A DNA stretch of 64,000 nt, from positions 56,356 to 120,355 of the forward strand of contig WARS01002854.1 in NCBI GenBank assembly GCA_008933995.1, given 5' to 3'. Position numbers and translations under genes: made by a program. Below the pieces are notes generated by a model. The model had not been told where the DNA came from. It ran no database searches and worked only from the letters and a program-made list of their open reading frames with translations. This stretch comes from Datnioides undecimradiatus (taxonomy: Eukaryota; Chordata; Actinopteri; Lobotiformes; Datnioididae). Shown piece by piece: positions 36,494 to 50,466 of the stretch (the first letter of the stretch is position 1; every line of letters begins with the position of its first letter).

Positions 36494-37663
36494 CTGTGAG
36501 GGAGAGGCAGAGAGATGGTGTCTTTAAGGTCATCGAGGATGACTGGCTGTTCAGTTATGTTAAAAGGGAGGAAAATTGAAGTTATAATTAATATGGCACT
36601 ATAATGTCAATATTTTGAGCTGTAAACAAAATCTGATCTCGACCGGCTTCGTGTTGTCATAGACACGCTGTAACTCGTCGGTGGAGCAGACTGAACCTCT
36701 CACCTGCTCCGTGTAACAACAGGATCCTCCACCAGCTCTCATTACTGGTCCTCGGCCAGCTGCGATTGAATAACTGGAAGTTAGCAGCTCTCATCAATCC
36801 ACAGCTAATGGGCTGTGGAAAGTGCTACAGAGACTCTTATCACATCCGAGATGGAGCTGGAGGAGCTTTGGGCCCGTGCCCGGTCGGGGGAGGCTATTTG
36901 GCCTCCATTTGCATCACCGCCTGCCCCCATTCAGACGGCGGCCGGTGAAATGATCATTTTTCACTGCAACAGGCTCAGAAAGAGCTGAAAAAGTCGTTGG
37001 GATGACGGCGAACGATTCCCCGGTGAGCGTGGATTTACCCCCGATCGCAGCCTGTTTCATAAAACTTTTAATTTCTGACTGTAGAGGAGCTCGGCTCGCC
37101 GCCCAGGAGTGACTAACATTTACTCTTTAATGCATCGCAGACCTTTCAACCTCGGATTCGCCGCCGTGCTGAGCTGTGAGTTCGCTCTGAGAAATGAACC
37201 CAGAGCTCAGACGGGACCGGGGGACCGGGTCAGAGTGAGGACACTGAGGGAGCAGGTCAGCAGGTCTCTGCCTCCTGGTTGTTCCCAGCTGCACCAGAGG
37301 CTGCAGCGAGTCGGTGGACGAGCAGTCGACAGGTTCTCTCTCCTGGAGACAGAGCCTGAAGCCTGACAGCCTCATCACTTCACGTGCAACCACCTTATTC
37401 AAACCCAGCAGCTCACCGGCTGCAGAAGCAACTGCACGAGCGTTGACAGATGATACTGGGAGCTCCTGAGCGACTGAGTCACTGCGGCAACTTCCTAAAT
37501 CAAACCTCATCGTTTCCCTCATGTTACAACTCAACACGTGAACACGTCACCTGCGTCTGACTGCAGGTCGCTGCAGAGTTGCAGTAACCCGCTCAGAGTC
37601 AGAGCTAACACGAGTCAGCGTCACAGTGACGGGGGTCAGCGGCTGGAACAAGATAAAACCAGA

Positions 37664-37664
<1 letters not shown>

Positions 37665-37714
<50 letters not shown>

Positions 37715-37845
37715 TCCTATCTGATCCTCCACCTCTTATCTGCTAACAAAGGCTTGTCAGGGAGCGCGGAGTGAATACCTCATTAACACAATTATGCCAA
37801 AATAACAGGCTAGTGACTGTGTGTGTGTGTGTGTGTGTGTGTGTG
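37665..37845 (+). repeat. (CA)23 and (GT)14 facing pair
   Basis: (CA)n at 37665-37710 and (GT)n at about 37818-37845 are mutually complementary and about 107 bp apart. Confidence 0.95.
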
Positions 37846-38551
37846 GTTAGCAGCAGAGCAGAGGGCAGGCTGGACCCCGGCCTGTCCAGCCGGGGGGGGG
37901 GGGTGGACATATGGTGGACAGCAGACGGGCGTATGGACTCACGCGCAGGCGGCCGGCGCTGTGAGGCTGCAGAGCAGAGTCATGATGCTGCAAACACACA
38001 GAGCCACTCGCTCGTAAACGCAGCGAGAAAATGCAGTAATATACGGCGACATGTCCGCGATGCAGCCAGATGCTCCGAGTCCTGACAGGAAACACAGCGG
38101 AGTCGCTGGACTGAGACACATCTGCACGGTTTGCATTAATGAGGTGATGGAGAAACTCATGCAAAACACTTTATTGTTTTATTTATGTATTTGTTTATTA
38201 AAATTCAACCTGAGCAGCTGTGGTTCTGCAGGAAGTGACTGCTCATAAAGACGTAGCTTAGCTGCTGCCATAGCATCTGACTGGTTGATGTTGGCCTGTA
38301 GCTACATGAAGACAAAAACACAAAAGCAAAGTCAGGAGGAAGCAAACATTGTTAAATGAGAATGTGATGCCGTGATGCTGCAGAGACGAGCTGCGGTGAT
38401 GTGGTGTTGTACAGCTGCACAGGCTGCAGTGGAGCTGCGACTGTGACCTCTGACCCCCCCGTGGACCGCACTGACGAACACATCGAGAGTTGAATAAACC
38501 ACCGGACGGAGTGACGGGTCGGGTCAGGACCTGCAGTAAAAACTGGAATCA

Positions 38552-38553
<2 letters not shown>

Positions 38554-38588
<35 letters not shown>
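38554..38588 (+). repeat. (CA)17 microsatellite
   Basis: Uninterrupted run. Confidence 0.95.
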
Positions 38589-38590
<2 letters not shown>

Positions 38591-39069
38591 TAAATCTGTT
38601 CTGTTGGATTTCACAGTGAAACATGACGTTTACTGACAGGACGGAGAACGACTTCAACACAAAGACTCGAACACACGTGATGAAACTCCTCCGGCTGCAT
38701 TTCGTCATGTGTTGTTTCTGCATTCGTCTCATTTGGTTCTTCCTGTGTGTGAGGTGACGCCTCTAGTTACTGATAATGCGCCTGCTCTGTGCCGTTAAAG
38801 AGACAAAAGGAGCTTTATTCAACAGCTCTAAGTGAAAAATGGAAGATGAGCATGTTTCTGCAGCTGATCTGCTCGTCTCAGAGGAGGCTGCAGGGCGCTG
38901 CTGCACAGCGAGACAAACTGACACAATGAGTTTTAAATAAAGTTTGTTTCTTAATTTGCAGCCTCGTGTTGACGCACAGCGTAATGAGTCCAGCAGCAGG
39001 AAGGGACCAATGACAGTGACTTGACTCATTAGCCTTCATCTCTGATTGTGTTACCGTCTGCATGCTCGT

Positions 39070-39070
<1 letters not shown>

Positions 39071-39112
<42 letters not shown>

Positions 39113-39122
39113 CACACACACA
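39071..39122 (+). repeat. (CA)n microsatellite
   Basis: About 25 units with a TACACG interruption. Confidence 0.95.
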
Positions 39123-41254
39123 CTCTCAGCTGTTAAATCATCATGTCTGGTTTAGTTGATGCTGAATTACTTCACCCTGCAACTTTACCTGCAGCTGCAA
39201 TGCATTTTTAAATGTGCATGATTTTCCTTTGTATGCAGCCACTTTCAGAGGTTTAGTGTCTCTTTGAGGACTTGGAGGGTGAAGTACAGAGCAGCCCGTC
39301 TGTTGTGAATGTTTAATTTGATTTGAACACAGGATGTTGTTTACTGTGTGTGAGGAGTTAAAGGAGATCTGAGAACTGGGAAATGAATGCAGCTCTCGTG
39401 CAACAGGAGGGAGGACAACAGGGACGGAGAGCGAGTTGCATCTCAGCGATTAAAGCTTCACAGAGATGGAATGACAGAAGCGTTTGTGGGTGTTTGCAGA
39501 GTCCAAGCCTGGGAAACTGTGACACAACACAGCAGAAAGCCAGAAAACACAATGAAACACAAGAAACAACAGCAGCAGCAAACACAGATGAACTGACACA
39601 GAACAAGAGGAAGACAAATAAATGAAATTAACTTCATCTGTCTGGTAGAAACACGATAAACACCGGCCCCGCAGCTGTTTGGACTTGACTTTGAAAGGAA
39701 AACATCGTCGTCTGGGTCCTCGGCTCGCTCTGCATCCAGTGTTGAATCATAAAAACATTAGTTCTGTCCACGACTCCACCGGCTGGACTCTCATGTGGAA
39801 CCAATGCAGCAAGATTAAACTCGTCACACAGCTTTTATCGGCCGAGTGTAATGAGCGTCACCTCTGCACCTCCCGCCTCTAATGGAAAGATGATCTTCAA
39901 AGGGAAGATCGCGGCGACCGTGCCGGTCGCAGCAGAGTCGCCACCTCCGTGCTGCTGAGAACAAAAACCAAAAATCAAATCAGGTTTTTTTCTTTCTTTC
40001 CCCTTGAACATCAAAGCGGTGAAACAAAATGGAAGCGGCACACACGAGCGGCGGTCCCAGGTCAAGCGCACGTCCTAATTACTTCATTACCTCATGCTGC
40101 AGAGAGCGGACAGTTCAGAGCAGGACGCAGTTTATCTGCCGTGTCACTGGGAAGAGATTGGGAGTGAAATTGCTCTATTGTTCTCTTTAATGCTCTGTTA
40201 CACGATGCAGAGCCCGGAGAGCTGCACAGGAAAGTGGCTTTCTGCCGCTGCTCAGCGGTTTAATGAGAAAAGTGTGATGAAACTGTTCAAACGACAGCGT
40301 CCAGAAACGTCGCCTCTGCAGCTGAATCGACACAAAACAATCAAGTCGTTGGGTGACATCACAGGTTTGGAAGCTGATGATTGGCTGAAATCACAGTTTG
40401 AGGTCTGAGGTTGAACAAAATCATCAGCGTCTCTGCAGAGATGAGTCCTGCAGGTTTGTTGGTGGACGATGATGATCCAGGACACTGGTGTCTCACAGGT
40501 TCTGCAAGCAGCAGGGACCTGTTTCCTTTGCCTTTCATGCCCCTGCAGGCCACCGTACTGCAGTGATCAATGACATGATGAGTTCACCATTTGTTTTGTT
40601 TATTATTAAAGATGCATTAAAATAAACGCCATCAAAGAAAAAACATGATATTTAGATCCATACATCACTTCGGGCTGCAGCCTCTGGGGGGTTCACTGAC
40701 ACAGACGCACCTGTTGCTGCAGGTTTGGACTCAACCTGTGCTGTCAGTTGCAACCAGCAAATCAACTAAATTGCTCTGTTGCTCAGTTGGGTTTATGCTG
40801 TTGCTACCAGCATCAACAATGCTCTGTTCAGCCATGACAGTTTGACAGCGAAGGATCCTGAATCTGAAACATCCGTGCAGCTGTTCTCCTCTGCAGCTTG
40901 TACCATGTATATGTAGGCAACACTTAGCTGATCGCCGTAGCAGCGCTGCGTCAAACTGCTGTGACATCATCTTCAACGTAACACAAGCACACAGTAGAGG
41001 ACTGTTCGCTCTTTGTCTCTGTCGAGTGAGGTTTCTGAGGTTAGCCGTGCAGGTTTGAGCACATGTGACCGCTCCCTGACCAATCACAGGTCGGCAGCGT
41101 TTAAACTCAGGTAGGGCTCAGGTGAACCCGGCTGCGGTGGAGTCGAGCTGCAGCAACAGGCAGCGGCTTCATGTGATTTAACTCAGAATAAGGATTAAGG
41201 ATCAAAAGTCAGGTTTTAGAGACACGCTGCTAATTTCCAGACTATGCTACACAG

Positions 41255-41465
41255 TCTATTAGCCGGGCGCGGGCTGAGAGCCTCTTTGCTGGAGCTAATA
41301 AATAAAATCCAATCAACCTTTTAAAAACCAGCCTCGGGCTGCGGCGCTGCTTTAAATAAGGCTTCAGTGTTGAGGATGATTGATGGCCGCGTTAGGCCGC
41401 AGGATTTATTAAATCTATAATGGAGTTGATGTTGCGTCCATAATGAGCTGTATAAGAGACAGGGG
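41255..41465 (+). other. Candidate conserved non-coding element
   Basis: Contains GAGCTAATAAATAAAATCCA, TTTAAATAAGGCTTCAGTG, TTATTAAATCTATAATGGAG and CCATAATGAGCTG, a dense run of A/T-core factor-like motifs with no open frame or repeat. Inference from composition. Confidence 0.2.
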
Positions 41466-41583
41466 GGGGGGGCATCAGCACACAGCTTTACCATCTGACC
41501 TTCTACAGTGGCAGCGTTTCAGCAGCTCTGCCCCACTCTAATCTTTTCATTTAACCTTTATTAGCCGCAGCTCTCATGAACCG

Positions 41584-41605
41584 TGTGTGTGTGTGTGTGT
41601 GTGTG
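41584..41605 (+). repeat. (GT)11 microsatellite
   Basis: Uninterrupted run. Confidence 0.9.
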
Positions 41606-42616
41606 CATGAGGAGCTTTGTGCCCTGCACATGCTGCTCAGTTACTGTCGAGTCGGCAACATGTGAATGAAACACTTCAGTCAGGTTTTGTTTCCAGAGTT
41701 CAGACACAGCGAGACCGGCAGCAGCAACGCAGCACCGACGCAGCATGATGCAGCACGATCTCCTCCAAACGAGATCAGCTGCGTCTTCATCACATGCATC
41801 TCTGCAAGCTGGGATGTGATGTCGCTGCATTTGAACCGAATGCAATAAAGCAACAGTCGTTCGTCCACAGATTCAAACACTTTAACACACATGAAGTGAA
41901 CTGCGCAGTGTCTGAATATGCAAAAGGTGCAACATGGAGTTATTACACGTTACACAGGAGTGACCCACCACCACAGCATGAACACCACAGTGCTGCATGT
42001 GTTTGCATGCAGCCCGGTCAGCCTGCTGACTCGCCTGCAGACAGGAATGGGATGACAGGTTGGGATGCAGAGCAGCAGAGCTCCTGCAAACAAAGGATCC
42101 TGTGATTTGACTGAGAAGTGGCTTGAATACAGCTCTGACACAGTGAGACTCCATGTTTCTGGTGTCCAATCAGACAATTGTGCAGTTCATAACCTGGTCA
42201 GAAGGAGGCGCTGTTGTACCACAGATACACACACATGCACACACACACTGGTCTCAGCAGGACTTCAGACAGCCTGACTGCTTCACCCTGAGTGTGAAAC
42301 TGTAACAACATCAGTTTACGTCTCATCTGTTTTCCTTCTGTCTCTCTCTCCTCTGACACTTCCTTCATCAGCTGCTCACTCACTTCATCTGCTCCCTCTG
42401 TATCATCGTCCATCACTCATCCCTCCGTCGTCTAATTAACCTTAATCTGTTCACTCGTTCAATCACCCATCCATCATTTACCTACTCATCCATCCATTTA
42501 TCTATTCATCTGTCCATATGTCTCTCTCTCCCTCTCTCTCTCTCTCTGTCTGTCTCTCAGTGTGATTGTGAGCTTCCCATCGATGAAGCAGATGGCCGTT
42601 CACTGTTTGGCAAACT

Positions 42617-42770
42617 CACACACACACACACACACACAGAGATACACTTTTACAAACACAAATGCTGCAGCATGTGTCAGCGTGACCTATTACACACATC
42701 ACTGTGTGTGTGTGTGTGTATGTGTGTGTAGGTGTGTGTGCGTGCGTGTGTGTGTGTGTGAGTGTGTGTT
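42617..42770 (+). repeat. (CA)n and (GT)n pair
   Basis: (CA)n at about 42617-42639 and interrupted (GT)n at about 42704-42770. Confidence 0.9.
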
Positions 42771-42880
42771 CACCTCCATCGCTGTTTCTCCTCCTGCAGC
42801 GTTCAGTAACCTTGATCCGTCTGCAGCTCCTCTGCAACATCCTGAACAGCTGATGGACACAATGAGCTGAGATGTTTGTT

Positions 42881-43190
42881 CTCCTGCTGCACCTCCTGCT
42901 GCCCTCCTCCCGCTGCTGCTGCACCTCCTGCTGCACCTCCTCCTGCTGCACCTCCTCCTGCTGCTGCACCTCCTCCTCCTCCTCCTGCTGCTGCACCTCC
43001 TCCTGCTGCTGCACCTCCTCCTGCTGCACCTCCTCCTCCTCCTCCTGCTGCTGCACCTCCTCCTGCACCTCCTCCTCCTGCTGCACCTCCTCCTCCTCCT
43101 CCTCCTGCTGCACCTCCTCCTGCACCTCCTCCTCTTCCTGCTGCTGCACCTCCTCCTGCTGCACCTCCTCTTCCTCCTCCTGCTGCACCG
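42881..43190 (+). repeat. CTG/CTC-rich minisatellite (TGCTGCACCTCCTCC units)
   Basis: About 20 imperfect units of 12-18 bp. All six frames are low complexity. The minus strand reads Glu/Val/Gln repeats (EEVQQEE) and stays open with about 30 non-repetitive codons upstream, but there is no clear exon boundary. Confidence 0.85.
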
Positions 43191-43302
43191 ATGCAAACTG
43201 ACGTTTTATATCCAAAAGGTCAAAAGTCGGCTTCACTGTGACATCATCATGTTGCGTCAGCAAGATACTGATGCTGAAACTGTGCAGAGTGCAGAGATCA
43301 TG

Positions 43303-43333
43303 ATCATCATCATCATCATCATCATCATCATCT

Positions 43334-43366
<33 letters not shown>
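43303..43366 (+). repeat. (ATC)n followed by (CTG)n trinucleotide repeats
   Basis: About ten ATC units, then TTCTTCTG, then about nine CTG units. The CTG run is uninterrupted and is expected to be length-polymorphic. Confidence 0.9.
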
Positions 43367-43369
<3 letters not shown>

Positions 43370-46300
43370 TCAGACAGCAGGACAGGAGCAGATGTGATGG
43401 TTGTTGGAGGTCCACTGACCTCTGACCTCCAGCTCCTCAGAAGACAAAGACACCGTCTTCGTCTGAAGCTCAGTGTTTCTGCAACAGAGCAGCCGCCTGT
43501 GAACTGTGAGGAGATAAGAGAGAGAGAGAGAGATCAGATCTGAGTGCTCGTCATTCAACCATGCACCTGAACACTTCGCCACCAACGCCACCTTTTGTTC
43601 CTGTGCTGTCAGGCATGTTGGTCTGTGTTGTTCCTGCTGCTGCTGCAGCCAACAATACAACTCATTAGAAATAACCTTGGGACGAGAAACTGTGTGTGTG
43701 TGTGTGTGACTCATGCATCACTCTTTAGACTGATTGGGGACCAGTCGAGGTCCCAGTTGTGGAGAAAGCAGATTTCAGTGGCCGGTTTGATGTTTCTGTG
43801 AACTCAAACAGCAACAGAAGCAAAAGGTGAAGACCTGAAGAGAGAAAAACAGGCCCTGAGCCGTTGGCACAGCAACCAATGGGCACAGCGAACGAGGGAG
43901 TGGGCGGCGAGATGAAGACCTCGTAGAAAGCAGAGAGTAGGTGGAGATAAGGGTGGAAATGACGGCGGGGAAGATAAATGAGGTTTTATCAGAGAGCAGA
44001 AACGCTGGAGAGGAGCGGATCAGGGAGTAAAAGGATCTGAGGAGGAGGAGGGCGTCGGCGTGCGCACACTTCAGGTGCTGCAGGTATGAATGAAGCGGCA
44101 GCTGACGGAGGAGGCGGTGCAGCCCTGCAGCCTCTCGTGTGCACGCAGTGAAGGGATTTTCCATTTTGTTCGTTAATCCTCTGAAAGAGTCTGCTGCCTG
44201 CTCTTGCTCTCTGTGAATCGTTTTGATCCGAGCGTGTTTCCCAGCTGTGAACTGTGTGTAAACAGCACGCAGCATGTGAATATGCAGAACATATGCAGAT
44301 ATGGTCTGCAGAGGGTGGATGTGAGATGTTAGCAGCCTTATTAGAAAGCTCCCTCTAACGGCCTCCGGGGGGCGACTGCACTCCCTGTTTGCACAGACAC
44401 GAGCCGACGTCTCACCTGATCTGTGACCTCGGGAACATTTACCTGCTGAGGTTACGGTCACAGCCGTTAGTCTGGAGTCTGCTTCAACACAGCAGGATGT
44501 TTGTTTTGGGAATTATTGTCTAATTTAGAGGAAAATCAACGATAAACAGAAATTATTTATGTATTTTTAGTTTTCCGTGTCGCTGACATGTTGCTACCAT
44601 GGCGATGGGATGTGTTTCCATGGAAGCTCCGCCCTCTCGTCCAGATGTGGTCACCTCTAAAAGCAACATTGTCATTTTATGAACCAGTGGGTGGCGTCAC
44701 CATGGCGACGTCCACTGTTTCATAGAGGCCTACAAGTTTAACCTTTGACCTGATCCTGCTTTCCTTAAATCACACCAAGCTGTGACTGTTTCACCGTGTT
44801 AACAACAGAAGTCAACAGGAAGGACTGGAGTGTCCCCTGCTCGCAGTGAGGCTGTGCAGCACGGTGTGGATCCTACTGATGCAGAGGAACCGTGAAACTT
44901 TATTTTCAGCTCTTTGTTCTTTGGTTGGAGTTTTGACAAACTTTAAAGTTCAAACCACAGTTTTCAGATGTTGTATCTAAACGTGAGATTTACATGCAAA
45001 CCATCTTCTAAGTAAAATCTTAAGTGTTAGCGTTCGATTGTTACAGAGTTGAGTGCAGGTCGAGCAGATGTCATCACGTCCTGACAGCTGAGTGGCTCCC
45101 TTTGAGCCAATCAGGGCTCGTGTTTCCCTGACTGGATCACAGTTACGGATGTCTCACGGCAGCCTGTGTTAGTATTTTCACTCTTCATTCCCGACGCGTC
45201 CACGCCACAGTTTCTGTTTTCAGAGAGTCAGACGCAGCAGAACGAAGCTCTGAAGCGAATGAGTCACAGTTTAAAAGTTCTTTATGTCCAAAATGTGTGT
45301 GAGATTAATGAAACACACAGCGGAGGGTGAAGCTGCTGCAGGGAACCCTGGGTAATGCTGCCCTCTGGTGTCCGTCACATCAAACCACAGCTTGCAGAGC
45401 TGAGGTCAGCAGACTTTACACTGTTAGGGGTCTCTAAATCTGGGTTAATGTACATCTTTAGTTGTTGTCATAGCAACACAGCAAACCAAATCCAAAGCTG
45501 CTGAATCAATTTTCACTCATCGACTGCAAAAAGACTACACACGTGTCGCAAAGATGCCGATTCAGCTTTTTTGTGATGCGTTCATGTCCCCTGTCGGTGC
45601 TGCAGCGCTGACAGGTGTCGGCCTCCTCCCGTCTCCCTAACCCACCACACAGCAACACACACACACCAGCTGCTGCGGAGGGGATGTGTGAGCTTAAGTC
45701 GCTCTTGCAAAAACCAAATCAGTGGCGGGAGAGACACCAAAGCACAGGAAGTCATTATATATGCAGATCATGTGACATCAGTGATCTTCTGTCAGCCTCG
45801 TCCGGCAGATCTGGACTCTGGACTCTGGACTCTACAGGGCTGCCTTTGGACGAGCTGCTGTTCTCACGATTTGGACTCATTGGCCTTTCTGCAGCTCTGA
45901 GATGACGGACGACGGTTCGCAGTCGTGGATCCAACGCGGGATCAATCACACTGTCTGAATCTGGTTTAAAGTTCACTCTGAGCTGCTGGGACCAGCGTTT
46001 TCAGATGCAAGCAGTTTCATGGATTTATAACAAAAGATTCTTATGGTTTTTGATCAAACTGTGCAGCTTAATGTGAAATATACAAAACTCAAGTCATCAA
46101 AAAACATCAATTTACATTAAAAACATTCAAAACACACACGAAGAAGAGGCAGCGCAGGCAGGAACTACGAGGAACCCAGAGCTCAGACAAATCACTGCAG
46201 GAGGCGGAAGGAGACGGACTTTAAATGGGAAGCTGGGAGTCAGGAGCCAATCAGCTGCCTGGAATGAACCTGCACCCAATTAATCAATTAAACAAACTCA

Positions 46301-46858
46301 CCTGCAGCCAATCAGGGAGAGAGAGGTCCCCAGACATGCAGGAGGCTGAAAATATCCATATAAATGTCAAAATATGACTTTCAGCTCATAACACGAAGAA
46401 AAATAAATGAAAATGCATCTAATTATGACTAAACTGTGTTAATTAGCCCAATAGAACCTCGATAACCTTTGGCTTTTTTAATAAAATTAGACTTATTTCA
46501 ACATTATTTCATTGTAATTCAGTGTTTCCACATAAAACTGACTTGAACCCCCATCAGTGAAACCCTGATAGCTGCTGGTTCATCAGCCTCAGGCCTGTGA
46601 GGACCTCGGCGTCCTCTCACCGCCCAAAGGAGCCACCTCGTGTCGTCACAGGACCTGTGCTGCAGTTTGATTTTACCACTGTGGTACTAATTATTTCATT
46701 TTATCCTCATAATTAATATATTCACAGATTCACGCAGCGTGATGTTGCTTTTTCTGCTCAGCTGCATGAGGCGGCAGTTTGCAGCGTTGTTGTGCATCGT
46801 GTTCCTGTTGTTGTGTTCACCTCTGTGTGTAGAGTTAAAGGGAGGCTGTCCAGACAAA

Positions 46859-46882
46859 CACACACACACACACACACACACA
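46859..46882 (+). repeat. (CA)12 microsatellite
   Basis: Uninterrupted run; a (GT)12 lies at about 47601-47624. Confidence 0.9.
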
Positions 46883-47969
46883 CCTGAAACCTCGGCTGAA
46901 CACACTCACTCACATCCAGCCGTTTAACCTCTGAGGAATCAAATATAAAATATAAGAATAAACCGTTGCTCATCAGTTCTGGGTTTTCAATGTGTTTATA
47001 TAATAATCATCAACGAGGTTATTGAAGCTTCTTTTGTGTAAAAACTCTCAGACAGCAGAGGAATTTCATGTCCTGAGGCAATGATCACTACATCTGATGT
47101 CAGATTAATTAATGCAACATTAAAGGTGTCTGTCGTACTGATGAAGCTCCTGACCTGAGATCTGCGTCTGAGTGATTCAGCTTTGTTTACGCTGATGAAC
47201 GTTTTTAGTAAAAGCGTCGTCAAAGCTGCACCTGGATCAGATCTGATGGAGAAACCTGAAGCCCTCAGGCTGCTGATGAACAGGCAGCTTTACATGTTGC
47301 TATGGTAACCGCTAAACGCTACTAATTATAGCTGCTGTTAGCCAGTTAGCTCGGTTAGCCATGCAGGTAGCTGAGAGCTCGGAGCAGCCCGGTGTGAGTG
47401 TGCTGGTGTTTACACTGTCGGCGTAAATCCAGGGATTAACGAACATTTCCATATTACAGGTGTCACATGACCACAGAGACGCAGAAGCACCGAAAAACAC
47501 ACACAACTACCTCAGAGACACGCAGCAGTACCACAACAGGTCAGCACAAAGCGACGCACAACTGAACTAAACAGACACACAAATCGAGGACAAACAGACC
47601 GTGTGTGTGTGTGTGTGTGTGTGTCCCCTCTAGGATGGGTCGGGGGTCGTGACCCTAACGACTGTTTGATCTCAGCCTCTGTTGTTTCAGCTGCTCGGTG
47701 ATGTTGTGTGGTTGCACTTGTGGATCATGTTTACAGCTGAAGCTGGAGGATCCACCGGGCGCCTCGCCACCGGCCGCTCCGCTGCAGCTTCAACGTGCAG
47801 GTGTGTGGAGTCAAAGGTCCAAACTGCAGACTCAGCGATTATCACAGGTAATAATCACCTGTGTGTTGACGTCGGCGTCACACTCACAAGCCTCTCAGGT
47901 CAGTTTCTGTGCATCAGAGCCGACCTTCCTCCCTGTTCCTGCCCAGCGCGTTCGTCTCTCTCTCTCACA

Positions 47970-47970
47970 T

Positions 47971-48018
<48 letters not shown>
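47970..48018 (+). repeat. (CA)24 microsatellite
   Basis: Uninterrupted run. Confidence 0.95.
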
Positions 48019-48019
<1 letters not shown>

Positions 48020-48870
48020 GTTCTTCTTTTCAGGTCTTGTCAGCCCAGCTGAGGACAACAAGGTCACTGAGACCAAACAGGACTCCACCTGAGCCGTAAC
48101 CCACAGCTGGTAAATCAGGGGCAGCTGATGGAGGAGAGGTGAGCGGAGCAGCGGGGTCTGTAGACACACATCAATATCTCACTGAGTGTTTAAGAAGAGG
48201 AACAAACAAACATTTCCTACAGACAAAAAGCAAACATTAGCTTTGAGTTTCATGTTATCAGTGTCAGCAGGATGAAGAGAATCCAAAGTAAAACTATTTA
48301 AACACACAAACACACGGGTGTAAACTCTGATACTGAATGTTTGTTTAACTTTCATCAGTTTACAGTCAAAGTGACGCAGGCTGCTGGAGGAGGAAGTGCT
48401 GCATCTCATGCCTGAACAAAAATAACCCGTGGAGCGAAGCCAAAGCCGGAGCAGGAAGAAACATTGAGAACCTGCAAGGCCTCAATTAAAGGATTCATCA
48501 CATCACGAGCCATTCTCTGCAGGCTTGAGTGCGTGTTCTAGGTCACTGACGACGAAAGCTCACGAGGCGCCGACTGAACACACGTGCTGCCAACTTATGA
48601 AAGGTTTCAGACTCACAGTGAAGATTCAAAACAAATAAAATGCTGTTTGTTTGTTGAAACTCCCAGAATGTTTTAAGAAATGTTGTAATTTCGTCAGATT
48701 CCAGCAGTTTTAAAGTTTTAAATATGGAATAAAAATCAATCAAAATCAAATAAAAATCAGGCCAAACATCAGCTGCAGTGAAACGTCTGAAACAACTGGG
48801 TCTATGTTCTACATGTTGTTCATCTATGTTCTACACGTCCTAGATCTCTGGTTATGTGTCAGTGTTGTCT

Positions 48871-48976
48871 GTGTCAGCAGTTTCATAAACTGACTCTGGA
48901 TCAGCTGTAAGACACATTTCTGTGTGTCAGCAGCTTGATAAACTGACTCTGGATCAGCTGTAAGACACATTTCTGT
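48871..48976 (+). repeat. Two-copy 53-bp tandem duplication
   Basis: GTGTCAGCAGTTTCATAAAC (48871) recurs as GTGTCAGCAGCTTGATAAAC (48924). Both continue with TGACTCTGGATCAGCTGTAA and GACACATTTCT. Only two bases differ. Confidence 0.95.
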
Positions 48977-49889
48977 GCTCCTCTTTTCAGCCGCTGCTTG
49001 TTTTTAACTCTGTATCTGAAGCAGATGAAGGATTTCAGTCGTCGGACGTCTGGATCTGAAGTTATCAGAGAAACAAGCTGAGCAAACGTTAGCAGCAGCT
49101 CGGCTCGCCGCCCCTCCAGGACGTCCCGTGTGCGGCCGACAGCGTGGGAGAAACAGTGGTTTTTAAGGTGGAACTGCTTTATTCAGTGTTTCTCTGGGTT
49201 TGAATCAGCGGCTCTGTTTGTTTTGGAGAGGAGGAGACCTCTGTGGAGAATTCAGCTCCCAGTAAAAACCTCCTGAACCATCAACACTGAAGGAATCCCA
49301 GCTGACAGGAAGACAACAACTCCCAGCATCCCACGCTCCCACTTGAATGAACTGGGTTTATTCTGGTCAGTGAAGGTTCATCAAGGAGTTCAAAGTTTTT
49401 AAACTGTCTCATCATTTCATCGTCTAACAGTTCATAGTAATTAAAACACTGATTGTAGCTGTTTGACGCTCTGCAGGGAGAGAGTTTATCTGTGTTTCTG
49501 AGAGTTTCTGTGTCATGAAACAGCCAATCCAGTTTTCTCCTTACGTAAAAATGCAAAGAGAACATCGTGAGCTACATAATGTTCCTCGCAGGAATGCTGA
49601 ACATTTCAAACCTGTCTCCTGAGGCCCGCGGGTCAAACGTCTGGAAGGTTTCAACCTCCGCGCCGAATGTGACTTTGACTTTTCCCTCCCTCCAGCTGTG
49701 CCAGCAAACACAGACTGTGGTTTTATTGGGCGAGACCCGTGCAGTGCGTGGAATTGTACCTCACTTGTGCCAAATAGCAGAGATGCTACACACCTCGCTG
49801 CAGGAAGGACATATCCTAAAGACACGTTTCTTCTTCAGCTGCAATCTGTGATATTTTAACATTGTTTTACACAAAATAACTTAAACATG

Positions 49890-50346
49890 TAGTCAAATGT
49901 GCTCTCTGGTTCACCTGCTGGCCAGCTGTGTGCACTCAACACACCCAGCCCCATGATGCACCTGGGTCTGTTTGTCCCCACTCCCAGACCTCCTGAGCTA
50001 CATGCTGGCTCGGGGTTTTGCTGGGAAATACCAAACCACCTGAACTTCCTCCTGGTTCTGTGTATTTACTGGAACATTCCAGCCTCCTTTACTCCCTAAG
50101 CTACCCACAGGCTTTGTGTATTTCCTGGATGTTCTCACGTTGTTCACTTCACCCCTACTTATATTGTACACTCAACCAAAACAATTTGCACATACAGGTC
50201 TGTGTATTGCACATAAATCATCTGCACAAACTTTATAATAATACTACTCTTTTGCACTTTTGGTTAGATGCTAACTGCATTTCATTGGCTGTCTACCTGT
50301 ACGCTGCACAACAGCAACAGAATTCAGTCTAATCTAATCTAATCTG
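49890..50346 (+). repeat. Interspersed repeat ending in (TCTAA)n, probable non-LTR tail
   Basis: The 3' part (about 50160-50346) has TTTTGCACTTTTGGTTAGAT, GCTAACTGCATTTCATTGGC and the terminal TCTAATCTAATCTAATCTG. This arrangement is seen at the ends of many fish retroposons. The 5' part contains diverged internal repeats of a CTACCC/GAACTTCC-rich unit that reappear beyond 50,400. Confidence 0.5.
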
Positions 50347-50434
50347 AATGCACTGCTATTCCTGTTCGCCCTGAGCTAACGGCCTATGCTAAATATGCTG
50401 TTAGCCTTCCTGTGAGTTTATGAACTACCCACCA

Positions 50435-50440
<6 letters not shown>

Positions 50441-50466
<26 letters not shown>
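50441..50466 (+). repeat. (GT)13 microsatellite
   Basis: Uninterrupted run. Confidence 0.9.

Noticed and set aside
43775-44461. 228-codon minus frame
   Set aside because: Starts with a non-ATG codon, has no recognised domain, no splice-site support and ordinary non-coding composition.
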